Shown here one piece after another: positions 34,500 through 44,744 of a DNA stretch of 64,000 nt. The position numbers and the translations under genes are program-made. This DNA comes from Prunus persica. Its lineage: Eukaryota; Streptophyta; Magnoliopsida; Rosales; Rosaceae. The DNA lies in assembly GCF_000346465.2 (NCBI RefSeq), contig NC_034012.1:4985004-5049003 (forward strand). Direction: 5' to 3'. The notes under the pieces were generated by a model that did no database searches, was not told where the DNA came from, and worked only from the letters and a program-made list of their open reading frames with translations. Every line of letters starts with the position of its first letter. The stretch's first letter is position 1.

Positions 34500-35830
34500 A
34501 TCCAACCCTATCCATTTCCTCCATTTTATTAATACCAACTATGAGATCCATGCAGCAATAATAGCTAGCCCAACAAACATGTTCAAACAAACTGTACCCT
34601 ATCCATGCATATAAAGTAATCAAGGGAATGATAACACATGGGCCAACACAAAAATAATTCCGTATGATTAGGTCTTTCATGTATAAACTCGTCGATTTCC
34701 TTCAGTTTTTCTTAATAATGGAGCAGGATGAGTTGAATAATAGACCAGGCTTTCCACATTCTCATAATTAAAAGAGGATGAGAACACCGTTGGTAAACAG
34801 TCCATCATCTGCAGAAGGAAGACACCCAATATTTATAGAATTGAGATAGGGCTCTGCATTCTGGGCAGGCTATACTCGACAGCGTTAGGATTTATTTGAA
34901 TAATCCATCTGGCATTCTATTGGAGACTTTTATAAAATTATAAACATCCATCTGTTTTTGTTAATATTAGAGCAGCATGCAATGGATTTAGTGCCCATAT
35001 TCTATGCTAATATACAGCGGATAGTCCGCCGTCCCCTCATTGGTCCCTGTGCTAAATTAATTAACATTCAAAGATTATTCTATTTGTACATCTGAAAAAC
35101 ATGGTATTGTTGTTTGTATCTTCATATTTCAGGGTCATTTTTAAATGGGCATCCGAAGTTGTAAGACCTTACAAACTCATAACAAACTCAAAAAAAACCT
35201 TACATTCAATCTCTTCTCCTTCAAGAATTACGTCGTTAGTATAGATCTGTTCAATGTTGACGTTGTAGACATATATGTTCTCTTTATTATTTATTAAACA
35301 AAATGTATTTTTTTATATAAAAAAATGGAATTTAATTTAATTTATAATTAATTATTATTAATCGTTCTCTATTTCTCCACCCAAAAAAAAAAAAAGGAAT
35401 TAAAAGGCATATAAAGGCTAGAGAATTGACAACAAGTATTTTACTCATAAGATGAAAAATCTTTAAAAAAATGTTCCTTAAATCGGGTTCTTCCTCTTCC
35501 TCATACAAACTCTCGAAAAAACAAGGACTCAAATGAGAATGACATCCAGTTGCTTGCCGTTCAAAATGTTGGTATGTTTTGGGGTCATTTTTGCAAATGA
35601 CATTAACATCCAAGGGTTAAAATTTATGCAAACATCAACTCGCTAACTAGCAAGATGCTCCTCATCAGAGCCGCCTTTGTTGGCAAGAACAATACTGATA
35701 TATTAAAAAATGAAAAGCCTAAGCTAACTAGCTACGTACTCTCATGTTAAAAAAATGAAACAAGTTGGTGAAGAAAAAAAGAAAAAGTTTAAAGTCGGGT
35801 ACTTTGGCTTCATTATAAATACTGCCCCAA
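34500..35830 (+). repeat. Upstream module of plus-strand BBE genes, copy at 35888
   Basis: Blocks TTTTATTAATACCAACTATG, GAGATCCATGCAGCAATAAT and GTCGATTTCCTTCAGTTTTT recur at about 38637-38820. The region 35000-35760 is otherwise AT-rich without a gene. The core promoter GGCTTCATTATAAATACTGC is at about 35806-35825. Confidence 0.7.
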
Positions 35831-35887
35831 GTCTATTATCTTGTCACACAGCCAAGACTTAAAGCAGGAAAGGCAAAACACCCCGCA

Positions 35888-37468
35888 ATGAAGTCCCGAA
35901 AAACTCTGCTTTTCATTCTCTCAGTCCTTTCACTCTCAGTATCATGGACAACTTCAAAAACAGTTGCCATTGATGGCTTTCTCCAATGCCTTACAATACA
36001 TTCTCATGCCCACCCAATCCAAGAAGCAATTTACACCCCTCATAATGCCTCCTTTCAATCTGTTTTGTTATTACATATCAACAACCGCAGATATTCTACA
36101 CCTACAACCCCAAAACCTTTGGCCATTATAACAGCCAAGCATGAATCCCATGTCCAAGCAACTGTGCTTTGTGCAAAACAACATGGATTGCAACTTAAAA
36201 TCCGTAGTGGTGGCCATGATTTTGAGGGTTTATCTTACACGTCTGATATCCCCTTTGTCATTCTCGACATGTTTAATATTAACTCCATTGATGTTAATCT
36301 TGCGGATAACACCGCTTGGGTTCACTCTGGAGCTACTCTTGGAGAAGTTTATTATGCAATTGGTACAAAAACCAACGTTTACGGATTTCCTGCTGGGCTT
36401 TGTCCAACGGTTGGTGCTGGAGGCCACATCAGCGGTGGCGGTTATGGGGTTATGATGAGAAAATATGGGCTTAGCGTCGATAATGTGGTGGATGCGAAGA
36501 TAGTTACTGTGAAGGGTCAAATCCTTGATAGAAAGTCAATGGGAGAAGACCTTTTCTGGGCCATCAGAGGAGGTGGTGGAGCTAGCTTCGGAGTCATTCT
36601 TTCATGGAAGCTCAAGCTGGTTCCAGTTCCATCCAAAGTGACTGTGTTCAACGTTACAAAGACCATAGAGGAAGGTGCTACAGATCTCGTTTACAAGTGG
36701 CAAACTGTTGCACCCGAGCTGCCTGAAGATCTCTTCCTCAGAGCAATGCCACAAGTGAAGAATATTGATACCAAGGGAAAAAAGACTGTGGCAGTATCAT
36801 TCATTGGCCAGTTTTTGGGACAAAGTGACGAGGTTGTTGCATTGTTGACTGAGCGTTTCCCTGAATTGGGTTTACAACGAACAGACTGCCATGAAGTGAG
36901 ATGGGTGGAAGCCACTGTATTTTGGGCTGAGAATCCTATTGGAACTCCCATAGATGTTCTTCTCGACAAGCCAATTGAACCAGCAACCTTCTACAAAGGC
37001 AAGGCAGACTATATGAAGGAACCACTTCCAAAATATGTTATAGAAGCTTTATGGAAGAAGATGATTGAGATAGAGAATATTTGGGTGGATATGAACCCTT
37101 ACGGTGGAAGGATGAGTGAGATTCCTGAGTCCGCAACGCCATACCCTCACAGAGCTGGAAACCTATTTTTTGCTCTATACTATAGCTCGTGGTATGATGA
37201 AGGGACTGAGACCACTGACAAGTACGTTCGCTTAACAAGAGAGCTGTATGACATGATGACTCCATATGTCTCCAAGAGTCCAAGACAGGCCTTCCAAAAC
37301 TACAGGGATCTCGACATTGGTGCGAATCAAGATAATCAAACTAGACTTAGAGTTGCTACAGTTTATGGAAGCAAGTACTTTAAAGGTAATTTTGCTAGAT
37401 TGGTACGGGTGAAAACCGCGGTTGATCCTCATAATTTTTTCAGGCATAAACAAAGTATCCCACCTTTC

Positions 37469-37471
<3 letters not shown>
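35888..37471 (+). CDS. BBE-like FAD-linked oxidoreductase, plus-strand subgroup, intact (527 aa)
   Basis: The start MKSRKTLLFILSVLSL lies 74 bases after the shared TATA box. The signal peptide is at 1-23. FAD ligands are His110 (RSGGHDFEG) and Cys172 (PAGLCPTV). The gatekeeper is Val175 and His180 (GGHISGGGYG) is kept. WVDMNPYGGRM replaces the WNPYGG of its relatives. The K-x-Q site is F-A-L (NLFFALYYSSW), as in 17533 and 22276. NYRDLDIG is present and the C-terminus is FRHKQSIPPF. It is very close to the broken copy at 31308-32252, indicating a recent duplication. The stop TAG starts a GA microsatellite of about 57 bases. The substrate is unknown. The protein should be secreted and flavinylated. 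Confidence 0.93.

Positions 37472-37526
<55 letters not shown>
37470..37526. repeat. (GA)n microsatellite starting at the stop codon
   Basis: The longest of the four such tracts, beginning in TCTAGAGAG. Confidence 0.9.
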
Positions 37527-37528
<2 letters not shown>

Positions 37529-37529
37529 T

Positions 37530-38310
37530 GTATGGATAATAAAATTCCGCCTCATATATATACATATATTGTGAGAATAAGTGGAAGAGAGAGAGAATAA
37601 GTAAAAGGTTTAGATGTGTCATCTTATGAGATGTGTGTGTCATGCTTGATTATGATATCGATGTAACCAACATTGATTTAATGTATTGTTAAAGATGATG
37701 AATAAACTGAATTTCTATTTATTTGCAATGATTTGTATTTTTTTAAAAGGTTTTTAATTTTAATGGTCTCTAAATTTATACTCAAATTTTAATTTGATCT
37801 TCAAAAATTGCGCAGAGGCAAAAATTGAAAATGAGATTCTTCCCAGACACACACCACCCCAAACATAGAACAAGCATAAAATCACAGAATTTGCAGAAAA
37901 ATAAAATCATGTGACTGAAATTGAATTCTATGTGTAAACGAAGGGGCATCCAAAATGAAATTATATTTACACACCATAGTGCAAAAGCAAGACCTAGCAA
38001 CAAAATTGCCAAAAAATAAAATATTGAAGCATCCATCATAATAAAATTTTGAGAAAGAACTAAGCATGATTAACCTTAAATTATTTTTTTTGGGTCAAAA
38101 TTGGGAACATGTGAAATAAAATAAAATACGACCTAATTAAGTCTTTAGGTTCTCCATATCGACGTCCAGCCACCACAACCATCCAAATTCGCATTCGGCC
38201 AAATAAGGGGAAATTTAGTATCATTTCTCCTTTTCTTTTAAATAATATTAATTATTTATTCGTATTGTAGTTCTGCAATTTTGGCATAATAAGGGATGTA
38301 TGTGATGGAA
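37530..38310. other. Intergenic, no gene recognised
   Basis: The 3-prime flank to about 37780 matches the flank of 31308-32252. The remainder is AT-rich with no supported gene. Confidence 0.4.
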
Positions 38311-38312
38311 AT

Positions 38313-38570
38313 TAAGGTTCCACTCCAAAATCGATTGGTAATAAGGGGAGTAACTCAACTCATTATAAACCCAAGTTAGCTCTCTTAATTTTTTAATGTG
38401 GGCAAGGACACTCTTAACACGCCCTTATATGTGTGGCGAACTTTTAGCCTAACACGTGGATAACACATATTTGGTGACGTTGAAGCACGTGTGGCCGTTG
38501 TGCCCAACATGTAAAACCTGACTAGGTTCCACTCTAAAATCAATTGGTTTTGAAATGGAACCTCAACTTC
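38313..38570. repeat. Repeat bounded by direct GGTTCCACTC copies
   Basis: GGTTCCACTCCAAAATCGAT at about 38320 and GGTTCCACTCTAAAATCAAT at about 38526 frame a block with AACACGTGGATAACACATAT and GCACGTGTGGCC. It may be part of an LTR, but the type is uncertain. Confidence 0.35.
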
Positions 38571-38629
38571 CTTCAGCATATGACACCAAAGGAAATAACC
38601 CTAATAATTTAGAAATCAAAACCTATATG

Positions 38630-38974
38630 TTTCCATTTTATTAATACCAACTATGAGATCCATGCAGCAATAATAGCCCAGCAAACATGTTCAAACAAAC
38701 TGTACGCTATCCATCCATGCATATAAAAAACATCAAGGGAATGATTCCACATGGCCAACATCAAAATAATGCCGTCTGATTAGGTCCTTCATGTATATAC
38801 TCGTCGATTTCCTTCAGTTTTTCTTAATAATGGACAAGGCTTTCCATACGATGAGTTTAATAATAGACCACGCTTTCCATATGATGAGTTTAATAATCAA
38901 AAGGGGATGAGAATATCGTTGGTAAACAGTCCATCGTCTGCAGGATTGAAATCTGGGCAGGCTATACAAGACAC
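38630..38974 (+). repeat. Upstream module of plus-strand BBE genes, relic copy
   Basis: TTTTATTAATACCAACTATG, CATGTTCAAACAAACTGTAC and TCGTCGATTTCCTTCAG match 34520-34720. CCATCGTCTGCAGGATTGAA and ATCTGGGCAGGCTATACA match the block after 34800. The core promoter is missing and the sequence runs directly into BBE coding DNA. Confidence 0.7.
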
Positions 38975-39145
38975 TGGCAGTATCATTCATTGGCGTTTCC
39001 CTGAATTGGGTTTACAACAAACAGACTGCCATGAAGTGAGGTGGGTGGAAGCCACTGTTTTTTGGGCTGAGAATCCTATTGGAACACCCACAGATGTTCT
39101 TCTCGACAAGACAACTGAACCAGCAACCTCCTACGTACACAAGGC
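38975..39145 (+). pseudogene. BBE-like internal fragment fused to an upstream module
   Basis: TGGCAGTATCATTCATTGGC is followed, after loss of about 50 bases, by coding sequence for FPELGLQQTDCHEVRWVEAT and then FWAENPIGTP. This matches about residues 300-362 of 35888-37471. Both the region between promoter and this segment and everything downstream are gone. It is a remnant of a further tandem copy. Confidence 0.85.
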
Positions 39146-39159
39146 AAGTCTCCCATGTA

Positions 39160-39385
39160 CTGCTTCATAGAATCACTTTTAGTGATTTTAAGTGATTATG
39201 GGAAGAAATACCTCCCATGTGCTTCTTCTTAAAATCACTTAAAACCACTTAAAGTAATTATACGGAGAAGTGATTATTGGCCTATCCAAAATCACTCCCA
39301 AACGAGATATGGATAACTACGTGGGAGGTGCTTCTCCTCAGAAGTGATTTTGGCATATTCATAATCACTCCCAAATCAGCCCTAA
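39160..39385. mobile_element. MITE-like repeat (AGTGATTxT-rich)
   Basis: The block contains CACCTCCCACGT-like and AAAATCACTTC-like motifs in both orientations (ACCTCCCATGTGCTTCTTCT near 39210, GTGGGAGGTGCTTCTCCTCA near 39321) and ends CCCAAATCAGCCCTAAC. It lies where the BBE fragment breaks off. Confidence 0.5.
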
Positions 39386-39389
39386 CTTA

Positions 39390-40870
39390 TCTGTTAAATT
39401 TAAAAAGATAAAGCCAACTGAAATTTCACGAACTCTCCAACTGCTTCCGTAAATCCTGAAAACCAAAATAACCACTGGGAACCGCTAATAACTGCTTAGA
39501 CGACTGTGGTATCACCACACTGCAAAGCAGAACAAAGCGTCCATTTGCCCAGAGAAAAGTTTCAAGGCAACAATAAATTAAATAGATTTGGCATAAAGAA
39601 AGAAAGTAGATCGGAATTTGCTCAAAAAAGAAAAGAAAAAAGAAACAAGCATAATACCATTTTTTTTAAATTAAAAAAAACTGCTAGATAGCCTGTAGCA
39701 AAGTGATTATTATTATTATTATTATTATAAAATGAGGGCGAAACCCAACATAAACAAAGATAACTAGGACACTCCTGGCTCAACCTATACATGCATCTTA
39801 TTTTTATTGCATTAAATTCAATGGGTTTGGTGGTATGTCAATTTACAAGTGATTTTAGACACTTCAATAAGAAATTTATGATACAAAAGAAAAGAAATTC
39901 CGACCCAATGAGAGGGAGGGAAGTTACGATGTACATGGAAAAACGAGGCTAATGCTTTGTTAGAATGTGAATATTCAATCCAAAATCAAATGACAATGGA
40001 ATGGAGATGCCCACGACCTTTTTGAATTGATGCTTCCATTTTCAATGCAGGATACTCTTAACATACCCAACGGTATGAACAGCCTAACTTATAACTACAA
40101 ATAATGATCAAACTAATAACTTATCTTAAGCAGGCCAAACCTTTAGAGAACTACCGGTACGAAAAACCTACTATAGATCCATGGGTTTGGCAATCTACAT
40201 ACAAAATTATTTAATACAATTGATGGAGATCGTGGAAATTTTGAACTTTGCCTACAGTAATTATTAAGTTTATTTCATTGTATTCACTGAGATTTTATGG
40301 CCATGCAACATAGAATTGAGAGAGCTCTGCAATCTAGGCTTAGGAAGAGGGCTTTGAAAAGTCCATCTGCTTGTCTGTTGTCTACTTTTCTAATACTGTT
40401 AGCATTAATTTATTTATAGATTTTGCTAAAGCTAGAGGAGCCTACAATGGATATAGGGGACACATGTGCCAATAAAAGATGATATTATTGCTTTGAATCA
40501 TTCAGCCACTGCCAGCTTGTTCTAGAATATTCTTGCATTGCCATCTCCATCTTTTGAATTCTTGACTTCTCTAGAATTGTGTAGAACACAAATGAGCATT
40601 ATTTTTTGAACAAAAACGTTTGAAGAGAACAATACTTAGATGGGTTTGGCAAAAGGATAAAACAAGAAATAGATGGTTTGGTACATGAGACATGTTAAGT
40701 CCAACCTTTAGATAACTACAACTATGGGCCAAGCCTCCATCCTGTACATAACAAAAACTGGAAAAACAAAAAGAATGCAAAACAAGAGAATTATCTAATC
40801 CCAACAAAATTTTCTTCACTTTCTTATTTATGACTATAGAAAATCAAAACCTAAAGCCCCCCTCGGCTCC
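39390..40870. other. Intergenic, no gene recognised
   Basis: AT-rich DNA with a short (TTA)n run near 39710. Short reading frames have no recognisable family. Confidence 0.4.
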
Positions 40871-40874
40871 TCCT

Positions 40875-42470
40875 TTATAGTTGTTTAGACGGAAGAGTTG
40901 GAATGCTCTGTTCATTTCTGAAAAAATTCTCAGGATCCACCTCTGTTTTAATACGTACTAATCTTTCAAAATTACCCTTGAAGTACTTAGTCCCATACAC
41001 TTTTGCTTCATCGTACCCGCCTTTCGAATTCGTACCAATGTCAAGGTCACGATAGTTGTAGAAAGCCATCCTGGGATTCTTGGACACATAAGGAGTCATT
41101 GCTACATAAAGTTTTTTCATCAAACTCAAGTACCTTTTGGTGGACTCAAACCCTTCCTCCTTCCAGTTAACTGAATACTGAATCTTGAATAAGTTACCTG
41201 CTCTATGTGGAAATGGAGTAGCTGTCTCTGGAATCTCACTCATTTTTCCTCCATAAGGATTCCACAGCATCGTAACTTCTCCAATCTCAATCATCACCTT
41301 CCATAAGGCCTCCAAATCTGTCTTTGAAATTGGTTGTTTCACGTAATCAGATTTTCGCTTCAGAAACACTTGCCCTTTGGGGACCCTGTTGAGCAAAACC
41401 TCAGGGGAAGTAGTTCCATTCTGGTAGTTTGTCCAATATAAAACTGATTGAATCCAACTCATTTCATGGCAATCTGTTTTCTGCAAACCCAATTGAGGAA
41501 AGCTTTGACTCATCAGCTTCAGAAGTCTTTCAGAGTTTCCGAGAAACAAGGACATGAAAGACACCTCGATCGTTCCATTCGCTGGCTTAATAATTGCTCT
41601 TATGAACAAATCGTGATCTAGCTTATCAGCAACTTGTTGCCATTTCACAAGAATTTCTGTTGCACCTAGTGCCAATGTCCTTTTTACTTCGAACACAGTC
41701 ACCGTGGCAGGAACCCGAACGAACTTGATTTTCCAGGCAAGAATGACTCCAAAACTTGATCCACCACCTCCTCTAATGGCCCAAAATAGATCTTCACCCA
41801 TGGCCTTTCTATCAAGGATTTTACCATTTACATTTACTATTTTTGCATCCACAATGTTATCAGTTGAAAGTCCATATTTTCTCATCATGTTACCATAACC
41901 ACCTCCTGTGAAATGTCCACCAGCACCAATACTAGGACACACACCAGCAGGGAAGGCATGGTTTTTGCTTTTCATAGAAATTGCATAGAAAATTTCACCA
42001 AGTATTGCCCCAGATTGGACCCATGCACTTTCATCCGCCATATCAATATTGATGGACCGGAGATTAAACATGTCGAGAACGATGAAATCTTTTGTATTTC
42101 GGGACACATAGGAAACACCCTCATAGTCATGTCCACCGCTTCTTATCCTGATTTCCAAGCCAAGGCTTTTGGCACATATGACAGTTGCTGGAACATGGGA
42201 TTCATGCTTGGCTGCTACAATTAGCAGCGGTTTCGGGGTTGTCGGGGATATAAATCTGAGATTTCTCACATATGACTGCAGAACAGAGGAAAAAGAGGCA
42301 CTTTTGGAGGTGTAAATTGCTTCAGAGATTGGATTTGATCGCTGAGAATGTTTGGAAAGGCATTGGAGAAAATTGAATTCAACTGACGATGAATTGGTAC
42401 ATGAGACTGATATCACACAAAAGATTAAAAAAACCGCAGAGAGTAGTATTGCACATTCTAAAGCCTTCAT
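40875..42470 (-). CDS. BBE-like FAD-linked oxidoreductase, intact, dehydrogenase-type gatekeeper (531 aa)
   Basis: The start is ATG at 42470 (MKALECAILL). Four codons upstream only a TTG precedes it. The signal peptide is at 1-26. FAD ligands are His114 and Cys178. The spacing is 64, not 62, owing to a two-residue insertion (SRNTKDF). The loop after the Cys reads CPSIGAGGHFTGGGYG. The third residue after the Cys is Ile181, where most cluster members have Val. In PhlP4 and Arabidopsis BBE-like 15, a bulky residue here blocks oxygen access and makes a dehydrogenase. K-x-Q (LFKIQY) and NYRDLDIG are intact, as is WNPYGGKM. This member is therefore the best candidate for passing electrons to an acceptor other than oxygen. 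The substrate is unknown. Confidence 0.93.
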   Translation of the reverse strand: MKALECAILLSAVFLIFCVISVSCTNSSSVEFNFLQCLSKHSQRSNPISEAIYTSKSASFSSVLQSYVRNLRFISPTTPKPLLIVAAKHESHVPATVICAKSLGLEIRIRSGGHDYEGVSYVSRNTKDFIVLDMFNLRSINIDMADESAWVQSGAILGEIFYAISMKSKNHAFPAGVCPSIGAGGHFTGGGYGNMMRKYGLSTDNIVDAKIVNVNGKILDRKAMGEDLFWAIRGGGGSSFGVILAWKIKFVRVPATVTVFEVKRTLALGATEILVKWQQVADKLDHDLFIRAIIKPANGTIEVSFMSLFLGNSERLLKLMSQSFPQLGLQKTDCHEMSWIQSVLYWTNYQNGTTSPEVLLNRVPKGQVFLKRKSDYVKQPISKTDLEALWKVMIEIGEVTMLWNPYGGKMSEIPETATPFPHRAGNLFKIQYSVNWKEEGFESTKRYLSLMKKLYVAMTPYVSKNPRMAFYNYRDLDIGTNSKGGYDEAKVYGTKYFKGNFERLVRIKTEVDPENFFRNEQSIPTLPSKQL

Positions 42471-42499
42471 TTTTCCAGGCAATGTTGATGTTTCTAATG

Positions 42500-43145
42500 A
42501 TCTCAGGGGTGGGATGGAGATGGGTTTTTAAGCTAAATGTGCCTTAGAAGAGAAGAGGATGAGAAAACTTGCATGGTTTTAGGGTTGGCTGTTGGAGCTC
42601 ATCTCTTTAGGATTAGTGTATGATTTTTTAGAAGTAATTAAAATGGTAAAAAAAGCTGTGGTTGAATTTGTAAGGTTCATGACTTTCAGTGGATTTATTT
42701 TTGTATGATAAAAAAAGGTTCCTAATGATAGAATTTTTGTGGACTGAGTGCCGGTTCTCAAGGGCAGCAAGCAACTGTGTGATTGCACAAGGCCCCAATT
42801 CAATTATAGAAAAGAAATCTGAATAAAAGAGAACTGTGGGAATGAAATCTGAACAAAAGATATTTGCAGGAAAGAAATCTTTGTGTAAAGGTTGAATTTG
42901 TAAAGTTGATGCATTCTATTCTATCAAGAAAAAAAATAAAGATTTTCTAATACTGGCAACTTTTTTTTTGGATAATAAAGAATAACTTCATTCATAACTT
43001 TCACCAATAAACGATAGAATGTTCACTAGTATTACACGTTTGCTCAGTAAATTTTTTTGTAACTTTAAGCACAAGTATTCCGATGTAGCTAAAAACAATT
43101 TTTATTGGCCTAATGTCATGTGCTCTGCTGCTAAGCTTCACTTCG
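42500..43145. other. Intergenic between two minus-strand BBE genes
   Basis: This holds the promoter of 40875-42470 and the 3-prime flank of 43151-44743. It includes a short duplication (GAAAGAAATCTGAATAAAAG and GGAATGAAATCTGAACAAAA) near 42810-42860. No gene is seen. Confidence 0.4.
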
Positions 43146-43150
43146 TCTGT

Positions 43151-44743
43151 CTAAAGAGGTGGTATACTTTGTTCATTCCTGAAGAAATTTTGAGGATCAA
43201 CCACGGTTTTCACACGTACCAATCTATCAAAATTATCTTTAAAAAACTTGCTGCCATAAACCCTAGCAATGCCAAACTCTGTCTGATTATGAAGATTAGC
43301 GCCAATATCAATATCCCTGTAGTTTAGGAAGGCCTCTCTTGGGTTCTTGGAGACAAATGGAGTCATCTCTTCGTACAATTTTCTCGAGAAGCTGAGGTAA
43401 TTGTTGGTAGTTTCAATTCCTTCCTCTGTCCAAGACATATAATACTGAATCTTGAATAGGTTTCCAGCTCTGTGAGGGAATGGAGTGGCTGAGGCAGCAA
43501 TCTCATCCATTCTTCCACCATAGGGGTTCCATTGCACATACACTTTCTCGATCTTTTGCACCATTTGCCAAATGGATTCTATTCCTTCTTTTGGAATTGG
43601 TTCTTTCACATAATCGGACTTACTTTTGAAGAAGAATGTTGGTATATTTGTCCTGTTAAGTAGAACATTGATGGGAGTTCCAATTGGGTAGCCAGCCCAA
43701 AATACAGTGGATTCTACCCAACTCATTTCGAAACAGTCTTTGCGCTGTAAACCAAGTTCAGGGAAGCTCTCATTTATCAACCGAAGAAGCTCATCAATTT
43801 GACCCAAAAAGTGACCACTGAATGAGACTTCCACGGCCTTTTTCTTCCCCTCTCCATTGCTGACTTGCGAAGTTGCTCTTATGTAGGTGTTTTTAGGCAG
43901 CTTAGGAGCAACGTATTGCCATCGGTAAAGGACGTCTAGGGCACCTTGTTCAATGCTTCTTGTAACATTGAACACAGTTACTTTAGCTGGAACTCGAACT
44001 AACTTAATCTTCCATGAAAGAATAACTCCAAAGCTTGCTCCACCACCTCCTCTAATGGCCCAAAAAAGATCTTCTCCCATTGAATTTTTATCAAGAATTG
44101 TACCATTCACATTAACTAGCGTAGCATCTTCAATATTATCCGCTGAAAGCCCAAATTTTCTCATCGTAGGACCATACCCCCCACCACTAATAAGGCCACC
44201 AGTCGCAACAGTTGGGCAAACTCCAGCCGGAAATCCATGAACCTTACTTTTCTCAGCAATTTTGTAATAAAGTTCGCCTGCCGTGGCCCCAGCTTGAACC
44301 CAAGCGCTTTCATCTGTGACATTTATTTCAATTGATCGAAGATTAAACATGTCAAGAATGATAAATGGGACAGATGAAACGTATGATAGGCCCTCATAAT
44401 CATGGCCACCGCTCCGGATTCTAATATGCAAAGCATGTTCTTTTGCACAAACCACAGTTGCTTGGACATGAGATTCATGCATGGCTGCAATAATAGCCAT
44501 TGGTTTTGGAATTGTAGGTGTTGAATATCTGCGGTTTTGTATGTATGCATTCAAAACATATTGAAAAGAGGTATTTTTTTGTGTGTAAATGGTTTCAATG
44601 ATTGGATAGGAGGACTCAGAAAATTTGGGAAGGCACTGAAGGAAGTCATTGAGATCCGCATAGGCAGTGGCCCATGAGACTGAGGACAGAAGGACTGAGA
44701 GAACAAAGAATAATATTGCTTTAGAGGTTGGCACCTTCATCAT
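43151..44743 (-). CDS. BBE-like FAD-linked oxidoreductase, intact but His-to-Leu at a flavin-site position (530 aa)
   Basis: The start MMKVPTSKAI is followed by a signal peptide to about residue 27. FAD ligands are His114 (RSGGHDYEG) and Cys176 (PAGVCPTV), with Val179 as gatekeeper. The next loop reads VATGGLISGGGYG: Leu184 stands where every other intact copy here, and Eschscholzia BBE (His174), has His. That His hydrogen-bonds the flavin and supports covalent attachment and reactivity in BBE. K-x-Q (LFKIQY) and LNYRDIDIG are kept. The rest of the protein is well preserved, with no frame damage, so the change is either tolerated or marks the start of decay. It is the middle of three similar minus-strand genes (with 51695 and 54550). 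Confidence 0.92.
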   Translation of the reverse strand: MMKVPTSKAILFFVLSVLLSSVSWATAYADLNDFLQCLPKFSESSYPIIETIYTQKNTSFQYVLNAYIQNRRYSTPTIPKPMAIIAAMHESHVQATVVCAKEHALHIRIRSGGHDYEGLSYVSSVPFIILDMFNLRSIEINVTDESAWVQAGATAGELYYKIAEKSKVHGFPAGVCPTVATGGLISGGGYGPTMRKFGLSADNIEDATLVNVNGTILDKNSMGEDLFWAIRGGGGASFGVILSWKIKLVRVPAKVTVFNVTRSIEQGALDVLYRWQYVAPKLPKNTYIRATSQVSNGEGKKKAVEVSFSGHFLGQIDELLRLINESFPELGLQRKDCFEMSWVESTVFWAGYPIGTPINVLLNRTNIPTFFFKSKSDYVKEPIPKEGIESIWQMVQKIEKVYVQWNPYGGRMDEIAASATPFPHRAGNLFKIQYYMSWTEEGIETTNNYLSFSRKLYEEMTPFVSKNPREAFLNYRDIDIGANLHNQTEFGIARVYGSKFFKDNFDRLVRVKTVVDPQNFFRNEQSIPPL

Positions 44744-44744
44744 T

